A stretch of 5,089 bases of DNA, taken from the NCBI GenBank assembly GCA_963975135.1, contig CAXBGQ010000226.1, positions 1-5,089 of the forward strand, written 5' to 3'. The DNA comes from Alterinioella sp963975135. GTDB taxonomy: Bacteria > Pseudomonadota > Alphaproteobacteria > Rhodobacterales > Rhodobacteraceae. The notes under the pieces are model-generated. The model was not told where the DNA came from and did not search any database. It worked only from the letters and a program-made list of their open reading frames with translations. The position numbers were made by a program, and so were the translations under genes. Shown piece by piece: positions 1 through 5,089 of this stretch (position 1 is its first letter; each line of letters begins with the position of its first letter).

Positions 1-2229
1 CTGACCCCGCGCGCCGACCTCTGTCGCGGGGGTTTTCAACGCCCCGGAAATATCGGCCAACCGGCGGTCCTGCGCCCGCAGATAGTCAAATGCCGCAGCC
101 CCCGTCAGCGCCTCGATCCGGCGCACACCGGCGCTGGAGGCACTGTCGCCAAGCGTCACAAAGACACCGATATCACCGGTCCGGGCCACATGCGTGCCGC
201 CGCAAAGCTCCAGCGAATAGGTTTGCCCATCCGCGCCCTTGCCCGAGTCCGGCAGAGAACCCATCGACACCACCCGCACCTCATCGCCGTATTTTTCGCC
301 GAACAACGCCTGCGCACCCAGATCGCGGGCGTCATCGGGCGTCATGATCCGGGTCTCGACGGGGCTGTTTTGCCGGATATAGGCGTTGACCTCGGCTTCA
401 ACGCCCTGCAATTCCGCCAGGCTCAACGCCTTGGAATGGCTGAAATCGAACCGCAACCTGTCTGGCGCATTCAACGAGCCGCGCTGCGCGACGTGCGGCC
501 CGAGGGCCCGCCTGAGCGCCTCGTGCAACAGATGCGTCGCCGAATGGTTGCCGCGAATGGTGCCGCGCCGGGCGTGATCGACCGTCAATTGCGCCGCCTG
601 GCCTTTGGTAATCTCGCCCTCGCTCACATCGGCCACATGCAGCACCACGCCCGCCACCTTGCGGGTGTCGGTCACCGTCGCCACGCCGGTCTCGGTGCGG
701 ATCTCGCCGGTATCGCCGACCTGCCCGCCCGCTTCGGCATAAAACGGCGTCTGGTTCAGCACCAGCACCACGGGATCACCCGGTTTGGCCGCGTCCAATT
801 CGGCCCCGTCGCGCACCAGCGCCAGCACCTGGCCTTCGGCAATTTCGGTGTCATAGCCCAGAAATTCGGTGCCGCCATGCGCCTCTTCCAGATCGTACCA
901 GATCGTCGCATCGGCAGTCTCGCCCGATCCCGCCCAGGCCGCGCGCGCCTTGGCCTTCTGTTCGGCCATCGCTTCATCAAACCCATCTGTATCGACGGCA
1001 CGGCCCTGCTCGCGCAGCGCATCCTGGGTCAAATCCAGCGGAAACCCATAGGTGTCATAAAGCTTGAACGCAGCCTTCCCCGGCAGATCCGCGCCATCAG
1101 GCAGGCGCACCAGTTCCTCATCCAACAGCTTCAGCCCGCGATCCAGCGTTTGGCGAAACCGGGTTTCCTCCAGCCGCAGCGTCTCCTCGATCAATGCCTG
1201 CGCGCGGCCAAGTTCCGGGTAAGCCTGCCCCATCTGAGCGACCAGCGCGGGCACCAGCCGGTGCATCAGCGGATCGGCAGCCCCCAACAGATGCGCGTGG
1301 CGCATGGCGCGCCGCATGATCCGGCGCAGAACATAGCCGCGCCCCTCATTCGACGGCATCACACCATCGGCGATCAGGAACGAGGTTGACCGCAGGTGAT
1401 CGGCGATCACCCGGTGGTGCACGTTCCTGTCGCCATAAGGGTCCACCGAGGTCAGATGCGCCGAGGCCTCGATCAGCGATTTGAACAGATCGGTGTCGTA
1501 ATTGTCATGGCTGCCCTGCATCAGCGCGCCGATGCGTTCCAGCCCCATGCCGGTATCGATCGACTGCATGTCGAGCGCGCGCATCGAGCCATCCTCGAAC
1601 TGTTCGTTCTGCATGAAGACGATATTCCAGATCTCGATGAACCGGTCGCCATCCTCCTCCGGGCTGCCCGGCGGGCCACCCCAGATATGGTCGCCATGGT
1701 CATAAAAGATCTCGGTGCAGGGCCCACAGGGGCCGGTCGGGCCCATCTGCCAGAAATTGTCGGAGGTGGCGATGCGGATGATCCGATCCTCGGGCACGCC
1801 GACCTTTTTCCAGATCTCGAACGCCTCGTCATCGGTGTGGTAGATCGTGGTCAGAAGCCGGCTCTTGTCGATGCCGAACTCCTTGGTGATCAGGTTCCAG
1901 GCAAAGGGGATCGCCTCTTCCTTGAAATAATCGCCAAAGCTGAAATTGCCGAGCATCTCGAAAAACGTGTGATGGCGGGCGGTATAGCCGACATTGTCCA
2001 GATCATTGTGCTTGCCGCCGGCACGGACGCATTTCTGGCTGGTGGTGGCGCGGCTGTAGTCGCGATGTTCGACCCCGGTGAAAAGGTTCTTGAACTGAAC
2101 CATGCCCGAATTGACAAACATCAGCGTCGGGTCGTTGCGCGGCACCAGGGGCGATGAGGGCACGATCTCATGGCCCTGTTCACCAAAGTAATTCAGAAAG
2201 GTCGCGCGGATATCGTTCAGGCTGGCCAT
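1..2229 (-). CDS. alaS: Alanyl-tRNA synthetase (AlaRS), partial: C-terminus cut by window edge
   Basis: Class II synthetase that charges tRNA-Ala with alanine in the cytoplasm and hydrolyses mischarged Ser/Gly-tRNA-Ala. The frame is open for 743 codons from an ATG at 2229-2227 to the left edge, with no stop. Seen in order: N-terminus MASLNDIRATFLNYF; motif 2 around R85 (ARHHTFFEMLGNFSFGDYF); motif 3 GMGLER at residues 227-232; the RVIADHLR segment of the tRNA-recognition region; editing-site HSATH at 562-566 (two zinc-ligand His); and CGGTH at 676-680 (Cys and His zinc ligands). These positions lie close to those of the 876-residue E. coli enzyme, so roughly 140 residues (the C-Ala region) lie outside the window. 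The start is supported by AAAGGGG ten bases upstream and by the usual AlaRS N-terminus. It lies downstream of recA on the same strand, but the recA terminator between them suggests separate transcription. No frameshift or missing key residue is seen. Confidence 0.97.
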   Translation of the reverse strand, partial: MASLNDIRATFLNYFGEQGHEIVPSSPLVPRNDPTLMFVNSGMVQFKNLFTGVEHRDYSRATTSQKCVRAGGKHNDLDNVGYTARHHTFFEMLGNFSFGDYFKEEAIPFAWNLITKEFGIDKSRLLTTIYHTDDEAFEIWKKVGVPEDRIIRIATSDNFWQMGPTGPCGPCTEIFYDHGDHIWGGPPGSPEEDGDRFIEIWNIVFMQNEQFEDGSMRALDMQSIDTGMGLERIGALMQGSHDNYDTDLFKSLIEASAHLTSVDPYGDRNVHHRVIADHLRSTSFLIADGVMPSNEGRGYVLRRIMRRAMRHAHLLGAADPLMHRLVPALVAQMGQAYPELGRAQALIEETLRLEETRFRQTLDRGLKLLDEELVRLPDGADLPGKAAFKLYDTYGFPLDLTQDALREQGRAVDTDGFDEAMAEQKAKARAAWAGSGETADATIWYDLEEAHGGTEFLGYDTEIAEGQVLALVRDGAELDAAKPGDPVVLVLNQTPFYAEAGGQVGDTGEIRTETGVATVTDTRKVAGVVLHVADVSEGEITKGQAAQLTVDHARRGTIRGNHSATHLLHEALRRALGPHVAQRGSLNAPDRLRFDFSHSKALSLAELQGVEAEVNAYIRQNSPVETRIMTPDDARDLGAQALFGEKYGDEVRVVSMGSLPDSGKGADGQTYSLELCGGTHVARTGDIGVFVTLGDSASSAGVRRIEALTGAAAFDYLRAQDRRLADISGALKTPATEVGARGQ

Positions 2230-2239
2230 CGTGGCGGGG

Positions 2240-2246
2240 CCCCTTT
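2240..2246 (-). promoter_or_regulatory. Ribosome binding site of alaS
   Basis: On the minus strand AAAGGGG lies 10 bases before the alaS ATG at 2229, slightly longer than ideal spacing, and supports that start. The GGGG is part of a GGGGCCCC self-complementary octamer (2236-2243). The remaining leader (2247-2313) contains no convincing -35/-10 pair. TTTACA and TGTAGC-like hexamers are present but wrongly spaced. Confidence 0.55.
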
Positions 2247-2313
2247 GCTACAGGCGGATCAGAGGGTTTTCACGGGTGTAAACCGCTGCTCGGGCGCTGT
2301 CCATGGGGGACAC

Positions 2314-2350
2314 AAAAAGGGCGGCCCACGCCCCTGCGCAGCCGCCCTTT
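2314..2350 (-). terminator. Rho-independent terminator of recA
   Basis: Read on the minus strand, a 10-base arm AAAGGGCGGC (2350-2341) is perfectly complementary to GCCGCCCTTT (2325-2316), separated by a 15-base loop. The second arm ends in a run of five T (2318-2314). It begins 24 bases after the recA stop codon. A strong GC stem followed by a T tract is the standard intrinsic terminator. It separates recA from alaS, which would then need its own promoter or read-through. Confidence 0.85.
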
Positions 2351-2374
2351 GCCGTTTCAATTCGGGGCCCCGTA

Positions 2375-3442
2375 TCAGCCCTCGATCATATCCGCATCAT
2401 CGCCATTCATGTCAAAATCGAGCCCATGCGCGGCGCGGATCTTATCCTCGATCTCAAGCGCGGTGGCGGCGTTTTCCCGCAGATACCCCTTGGCGTTTTC
2501 GCGGCCCTGGCCGATGCGCTCGTCGCCATAGGAAAACCAGCTGCCGGATTTTTCGACAATCCCGGCCTTCACACCCATGTCGAGCAGCTCGCCCGTCTTG
2601 GAGATGCCCTCGCCATACATGATGTCAAACTCGACCTGCTTGAAGGGCGGGGCAACCTTGTTCTTGACCACTTTCACCCGGGTCGCGTTGCCCACAATTT
2701 CGTCACGGTCCTTGATCGAACCGATGCGGCGAATATCGAGCCGCACCGAGGCATAGAATTTCAACGCATTGCCGCCGGTCGTGGTCTCCGGGCTGCCGAA
2801 CATGACGCCGATCTTCATCCGGATCTGATTGATGAAAATGACCATGCAATTGCTGCGTGAGATGGACCCGGTCAGCTTGCGCATCGCCTTGCTCATCAGG
2901 CGGGCATGCACGCCAACGGACGCATCGCCCATGTCACCTTCCAACTCGGATTTCGGGGTCAGCGCCGCCACCGAATCGACCACGATCATGGCAATCGCGC
3001 CGGACCGCACCAGCGTGTCGATGATCTCCAGCGCCTGTTCGCCGGTGTCGGGCTGGCTGATCAACAGCTCGTCCAGATTGACGCCCAGCTTCTTGGCATA
3101 TTGCGGATCCAGCGCATGCTCAGCATCGACAAAGGCGCAAACGCCGCCCTTTTTCTGCTCCTCGGCCACGCAATGCAGCGTCAGCGTGGTCTTGCCGGAG
3201 CTTTCGGGGCCATAAATTTCGACCACCCGGCCCTTGGGCAGCCCGCCAATGCCAAGCGCGATATCCAGGCCAAGCGACCCGGTCGAGGTCGACTCGATAT
3301 CGGCCACCGGGTTGTCGGCCCCCATTTTCATGATCGAGCCCTTGCCGAATTGCCGTTCAATCTGGGCCAGCGCGCTGTCGAGCGCCTTTTGCTTATCTGC
3401 GGATTTGCGGTCAGTCATATCGAGAAGGTTCGCCGTTGCCAT
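2375..3442 (-). CDS. recA: Recombinase RecA
   Basis: DNA-dependent ATPase that forms filaments on single-stranded DNA, drives homologous pairing and strand exchange, and as a co-protease triggers LexA self-cleavage in the SOS response. Complete at 355 residues (E. coli: 353). Seen: N-terminal filament-interface region ending near FGKGSIMKMG (32-41); Walker A GPESSGKTT at 78-86 with K84; catalytic Glu in VDAEHALDP at E108; Walker B IVVDSVAAL around D156; loop L1 region around 163-176; loop L2 around 206-222 with NQIRMKIGVMFG and ETTTGGNALKFY; and an acidic tail MNGDDADMIEG. The ATG at 3442 is chosen over the Met at residue 9 because AAGGAC lies 8 bases upstream. It reads away from the sulfotransferase-like gene and is followed by its own terminator. 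No recX-like gene lies directly downstream. A perfect SOS box upstream indicates LexA control. All key residues are intact. Confidence 0.99.
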   Translation of the reverse strand: MATANLLDMTDRKSADKQKALDSALAQIERQFGKGSIMKMGADNPVADIESTSTGSLGLDIALGIGGLPKGRVVEIYGPESSGKTTLTLHCVAEEQKKGGVCAFVDAEHALDPQYAKKLGVNLDELLISQPDTGEQALEIIDTLVRSGAIAMIVVDSVAALTPKSELEGDMGDASVGVHARLMSKAMRKLTGSISRSNCMVIFINQIRMKIGVMFGSPETTTGGNALKFYASVRLDIRRIGSIKDRDEIVGNATRVKVVKNKVAPPFKQVEFDIMYGEGISKTGELLDMGVKAGIVEKSGSWFSYGDERIGQGRENAKGYLRENAATALEIEDKIRAAHGLDFDMNGDDADMIEG

Positions 3443-3450
3443 GGAGTTTC

Positions 3451-3456
3451 GTCCTT
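3451..3456 (-). promoter_or_regulatory. Ribosome binding site of recA
   Basis: Minus-strand AAGGAC sits 8 bases before the ATG at 3442, a good Shine-Dalgarno match. It fixes the first Met rather than the internal Met at residue 9 as the start. Confidence 0.75.
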
Positions 3457-3492
3457 ATTCCACACCGCGAGACCCGCGGCAATGATGCTCGT

Positions 3493-3507
3493 GTTCGCCT
3501 CTTGTTC
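3493..3507 (-). promoter_or_regulatory. SOS box (LexA operator) of recA, GTTC-N7-GTTC type
   Basis: The plus strand reads GTTCGCCTCTTGTTC, a perfect GTTC-N7-GTTC direct repeat (GAAC-N7-GAAC on the recA strand). It ends 50 bases upstream of the recA ATG. This is the established LexA-binding motif of alphaproteobacteria such as Rhodobacter, unlike the CTGT-N8-ACAG palindrome of E. coli. Its position, overlapping the likely recA core promoter, fits repression by LexA and induction on DNA damage. The sequence match is direct; that LexA binds here is inferred from the family. Confidence 0.85.
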
Positions 3508-3528
3508 TGGCTTTCCTTTTGAGATCAA
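3500..3528 (-). promoter_or_regulatory. Possible recA core promoter
   Basis: On the minus strand TTGATC (3528-3523) is a fair -35 hexamer. Seventeen bases later ACAAGA (3505-3500) occupies the -10 position, but it matches TATAAT poorly. In this placement the -10 lies inside the SOS box, which would explain LexA repression. The -35 call is plausible and the -10 is weak, so the exact start of transcription is uncertain. Confidence 0.3.
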
Positions 3529-3530
3529 AA
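3517..3530. repeat. 14-bp inverted repeat in the divergent promoter region, overlapping a degenerate LexA-like site
   Basis: TTTTGA-GA-TCAAAA is a perfect 6-bp inverted repeat with a 2-base centre, midway between the divergent start codons. It covers the candidate recA -35 (TTGATC). Its right half also overlaps GATC-N7-GAAC at 3523-3537, one mismatch away from the GAAC-N7-GAAC LexA motif. It could be an operator for an unknown dimeric regulator, or simply promoter AT-richness. The half-sites are too close for an FNR-type box (TTGAT-N4-ATCAA). Confidence 0.35.
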
Positions 3531-3545
3531 AGAGAACATTTCAAG

Positions 3546-3551
3546 TAAAAT
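3546..3551 (+). promoter_or_regulatory. Possible -10 element for the sulfotransferase-like gene
   Basis: TAAAAT matches TATAAT at five of six positions and lies about 75 bases before the ATG at 3627. No good -35 hexamer is found 16-18 bases upstream (the nearest, TTGAGA at 3519-3524, is 21 bases away), so this is tentative. If real, the CtrA-like sites would lie in the transcribed leader. Confidence 0.2.
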
Positions 3552-3581
3552 CTTGTGAAGTTCAGTTTTTTACGGGAAGGG

Positions 3582-3596
3582 TTAAGAAAGCGTTGA
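3582..3596. promoter_or_regulatory. Degenerate CtrA-like site (TTAA-N7-TTGA)
   Basis: TTAAGAAAGCGTTGA differs at one position from the TTAA-N7-TTAA full CtrA site. It lies 27 bases upstream of, and in the same orientation as, the perfect site at 3609. On its own it would be unremarkable; its value is as a second weak half of a possible tandem pair. Confidence 0.25.
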
Positions 3597-3608
3597 GGCA
3601 GCGCGGAA

Positions 3609-3623
3609 TTAAGGGGAGTTTAA
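3609..3623. promoter_or_regulatory. CtrA-like box (TTAA-N7-TTAA) over the start region of the sulfotransferase-like gene
   Basis: TTAAGGGGAGTTTAA is a perfect TTAA-N7-TTAA, the full-site consensus for the response regulator CtrA, and is followed by C as in the extended TTAAC form. It ends three bases before the ATG at 3627 and spans the Shine-Dalgarno sequence. Bound at this place CtrA would more likely repress than activate this gene. It lies about 170 bases upstream of the recA start. The gene for CckA, the kinase feeding CtrA, ends 0.6 kb away. The motif is seen directly; binding is inference, and part of the match is shared with the ribosome binding site. Confidence 0.4.
3611..3618 (+). 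promoter_or_regulatory. Ribosome binding site of the sulfotransferase-like gene
   Basis: AAGGGGAG lies 8 bases before the ATG at 3627. It decides in favour of this start over the Met at residue 9 (3651), which lacks a comparable sequence. Confidence 0.7.
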
Positions 3624-3626
3624 CGC

Positions 3627-4223
3627 ATGCTGGTGTTTTGGAAGCAAAAAATGGTGCTTTTGGCGGTTCCCAAAACCGGCACAACCGCGCTGGAACAGGC
3701 CCTTTTGCCACATGCAAGCGCTGCCATTCTGGATCCGCCGGGACAAAAACACATCTCGGCTCCGCAATATCGCAACCGGTTATCCAAGTTTTTCGAACAG
3801 CGCGGCAACCATCCGATGGAGCTGGTGGCGGTGATGCGCGAGCCGATCGATTGGCTTGGCAGCTGGTATCGCTATCGCAGCCGGCCGCAGCTATCGGGCA
3901 AAGCCAATTCGACCGAAGGCATAAGTTTCGACGACTTTGTCGCGGCCTGGCTGAACCCCGCGCGCCCCGATTTCGCCGATGTCGGGTCACAAGCGAAATT
4001 CCTGACCGATGCGGATGGCACCCGCGCCGTCGATCACCTGTTTCGCTATGACCGGATGGGTGAACTGGTGGCGTTTCTGGAGGGCCGGCTGGAGGCCAGT
4101 TTCGACATCCCGCGCGCCAACGTCTCGCCAGGGGGGGCTGTTGATCTGAGCGCCGATATGCGCGCGCGGCTTGAGGTTGAGGCCGCTGCGGAATTTACGC
4201 TCTGGCAATCGCTTGGCGGGTGA
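3627..4223 (+). CDS. Small sulfotransferase-family protein
   Basis: Probable cytoplasmic sulfotransferase-like protein of 198 residues; substrate unknown. It carries PKTGTT at residues 15-20, matching the 5'-phosphosulfate-binding (P-loop-like) motif of PAPS-dependent sulfotransferases, preceded by a hydrophobic strand (MVLLAV). VMREPIDWLGSWYRYR at 69-84 resembles the 3'-phosphate-binding motif, with R71, P73, S79 and Y81. Later, FRYDRMGELVAFLEGRL (139-155) and NVSP (165-168), ending in AEFTLWQSL, are patterns common in bacterial sulfotransferase-like proteins. It is short compared with many family members (about 250-300), so it may be a minimal member or have lost activity. No signal peptide or membrane segment is seen. 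It is divergent from recA, convergent with the cckA-like gene, and not in an operon. Family assignment is fairly sure; the reaction is inferred, and the acceptor cannot be guessed from context. Confidence 0.85.
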   Translation: MLVFWKQKMVLLAVPKTGTTALEQALLPHASAAILDPPGQKHISAPQYRNRLSKFFEQRGNHPMELVAVMREPIDWLGSWYRYRSRPQLSGKANSTEGISFDDFVAAWLNPARPDFADVGSQAKFLTDADGTRAVDHLFRYDRMGELVAFLEGRLEASFDIPRANVSPGGAVDLSADMRARLEVEAAAEFTLWQSLGG

Positions 4224-4246
4224 ACACGAGAACAGGCTGTCCAAGA

Positions 4247-5089
4247 TCAGTGCAATTGGCGCTGCACCGTTGACGTCAGATCCGAGAGCGAGAACGGCTT
4301 GGCGAGGAAGACCGAATTGGGCACCCGTCCGCCGGTTTTTTCAAACGCATCCTCGGCATAGCCGGAGACAAACACCACTTTCACGTCCGGCCGGTCCTTC
4401 AAGGCCTCGCGCACCCATGTCGGTCCATCCATGCCCGGCATGATGACATCGGTCACAAAGACATCCACCGCCAACGAACTGTCGGCCAGTTTTTCCAGAG
4501 CTTCCTCGGCGCTTTCGGCCTCCAGCACGGTGTAGCCGCGCATCCTGAGCGCGCGCGACGCAAAGGCGCGCACCGAAGCTTCATCCTCGACCAGCAACAC
4601 CACACCGTCACCGGGCATCTGCGCGACACGCGCAACCAGCGTTGCTTCGGCCTCGGCCTCAATCGGTGCCTCGGCATGCAGCGGCAGATCGTGAACCGGG
4701 AAATATATAATGAAATCAGTTCCCTCGCCTTCGCGGCTGTCGGCGAAAATGAACCCACCCGTCTGCTTAACGATGCCGTAAACCATCGAAAGCCCAAGCC
4801 CGGTGCCCTCGCCTGTGCGCTTGGTGGTAAAGAAGGGTTCAAAAATGCGCGGCAGCTGATCGAAGGAAATGCCGATGCCTTCGTCGCGCACCAGAACCGT
4901 CACATATTGGCCCGGTGGTACCGTCGCCTCGTCGCGGTAGAGCGGTTCGCCAAGATGTTCTACCCGTGTTTCAACCCGGATAACGCCGCCATCGGGCATC
5001 GCATCGCGGGCATTGACGACAAGGTTCATCAAGACCTGTTCCAACTGTCGCCGGTCAGCACGGATCGGCAAGAGCCCCGGATCATGATC
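4247..5089 (-). CDS. cckA: Hybrid sensor histidine kinase, CckA-like, partial: N-terminal part outside window
   Basis: C-terminal 280 residues of a hybrid histidine kinase; the frame is open to the right edge, so the true start is outside. The fragment begins inside the ATPase domain. Seen, numbered within the fragment: N box NLVVNARDAM with N26; G1 box VRDEGIGI with D69; F box EPFFTTK near 85-90; G2 box GEGTGLGL at 94-100; a short acidic linker; then a receiver domain with acidic pair E168/D169, phosphoacceptor D214 (FVTDVIMPGMDG), S242 and K264 (LAKPFS). Loss of the PAS and phosphoacceptor-His regions is only due to the window edge. The NARDAMPDGG and receiver sequences resemble CckA, which phosphorylates or dephosphorylates CtrA and CpdR through ChpT at the membrane and, in Rhodobacterales, affects motility and gene transfer agent production. 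The assignment also leans on the remembered proximity of cckA and recA in Rhodobacterales; another hybrid kinase of similar layout is possible. Confidence 0.85.
   Translation of the reverse strand, partial: DHDPGLLPIRADRRQLEQVLMNLVVNARDAMPDGGVIRVETRVEHLGEPLYRDEATVPPGQYVTVLVRDEGIGISFDQLPRIFEPFFTTKRTGEGTGLGLSMVYGIVKQTGGFIFADSREGEGTDFIIYFPVHDLPLHAEAPIEAEAEATLVARVAQMPGDGVVLLVEDEASVRAFASRALRMRGYTVLEAESAEEALEKLADSSLAVDVFVTDVIMPGMDGPTWVREALKDRPDVKVVFVSGYAEDAFEKTGGRVPNSVFLAKPFSLSDLTSTVQRQLH

Noticed and set aside
190..2157. Long plus-strand open frame opposite alaS (two blocks of 399 and 253 codons in one frame)
   Set aside because: It is in exact codon register with alaS on the other strand, so its stops require TTA, CTA or TCA codons in alaS, which are rare in this GC-rich genome. 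The predicted proteins show no recognisable domain, while alaS has intact motifs.
3517..3530. FNR/Crp-type box
   Set aside because: TTGA and TCAA are only 2 bases apart, whereas FNR-type sites have TTGAT-N4-ATCAA spacing.
3562..3990. 142-codon minus-strand open frame opposite the sulfotransferase-like gene
   Set aside because: The composition is that of a shadow frame, it overlaps a better-supported gene, and no motif or ribosome binding site supports it.
2906..4051. 381-codon plus-strand open frame covering recA, its promoter and part of the sulfotransferase-like gene
   Set aside because: It is register-matched antisense to recA and crosses a promoter region with clear signals. Its product has no family-like features, and the 3627-4223 gene in another frame has real motifs and a ribosome binding site.
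4224..4246. Terminator hairpin between the convergent genes (ACA-GGC-TGT)
   Set aside because: Only a three-base stem and no T tract, which is too weak to call.
4706..4711. TATAAT on the plus strand inside the cckA-like gene
   Set aside because: It lies in conserved coding sequence (the FIIYFPV segment), has no -35 partner at 16-18 bases and no gene downstream on that strand.
5069..5071. TTG as start codon of the kinase gene
   Set aside because: The frame continues upstream to the window edge and the codon lies inside the conserved ATPase domain, just before the N box, so it is an internal leucine.

Overview
The window looks like chromosomal core DNA from an alphaproteobacterium, most likely a member of the Rhodobacterales (Rhodobacter/Roseobacter group). 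This rests on four signs: high GC with alphaproteobacterial codon use, a RecA N-terminus and core typical of that group, a direct-repeat SOS box of the alphaproteobacterial type (GTTC-N7-GTTC) in front of recA, and a CckA-type hybrid histidine kinase. From memory, cckA and recA are near neighbours in other Rhodobacterales; I could not check this here.

Layout from left to right: alaS (alanyl-tRNA synthetase, minus strand) runs off the left edge without its last part, about 140 residues by comparison with the family. Its start is at 2229. A 145-base gap follows, holding an intrinsic terminator for recA and the alaS leader. recA (minus strand, 355 residues, complete) occupies 2375-3442. A 184-base divergent intergenic region follows (3443-3626). 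It carries the recA ribosome binding site, a perfect SOS box, a 14-bp inverted repeat that overlaps a degenerate second LexA-like site, and two TTAA-N7-TTAA-like sites resembling CtrA boxes. A small sulfotransferase-like gene (plus strand, 198 residues) lies at 3627-4223. It converges, with only 23 bases between stop codons, on the 3' part of a cckA-like gene (minus strand) that runs off the right edge.

The genes do housekeeping and regulatory jobs: translation (AlaRS), recombination and the SOS response (RecA), and cell-cycle, motility or gene-transfer-agent control through the CckA-ChpT-CtrA phosphorelay. The least understood part is the small sulfotransferase-like gene and its promoter region. 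A perfect TTAA-N7-TTAA site lies across its Shine-Dalgarno sequence, which raises the testable possibility that CtrA represses it next door to the gene for CtrA's own upstream kinase. I see no mobile element, CRISPR array, RNA gene or obviously foreign segment. The long plus-strand open frames opposite alaS and recA are explained as codon-register shadows.
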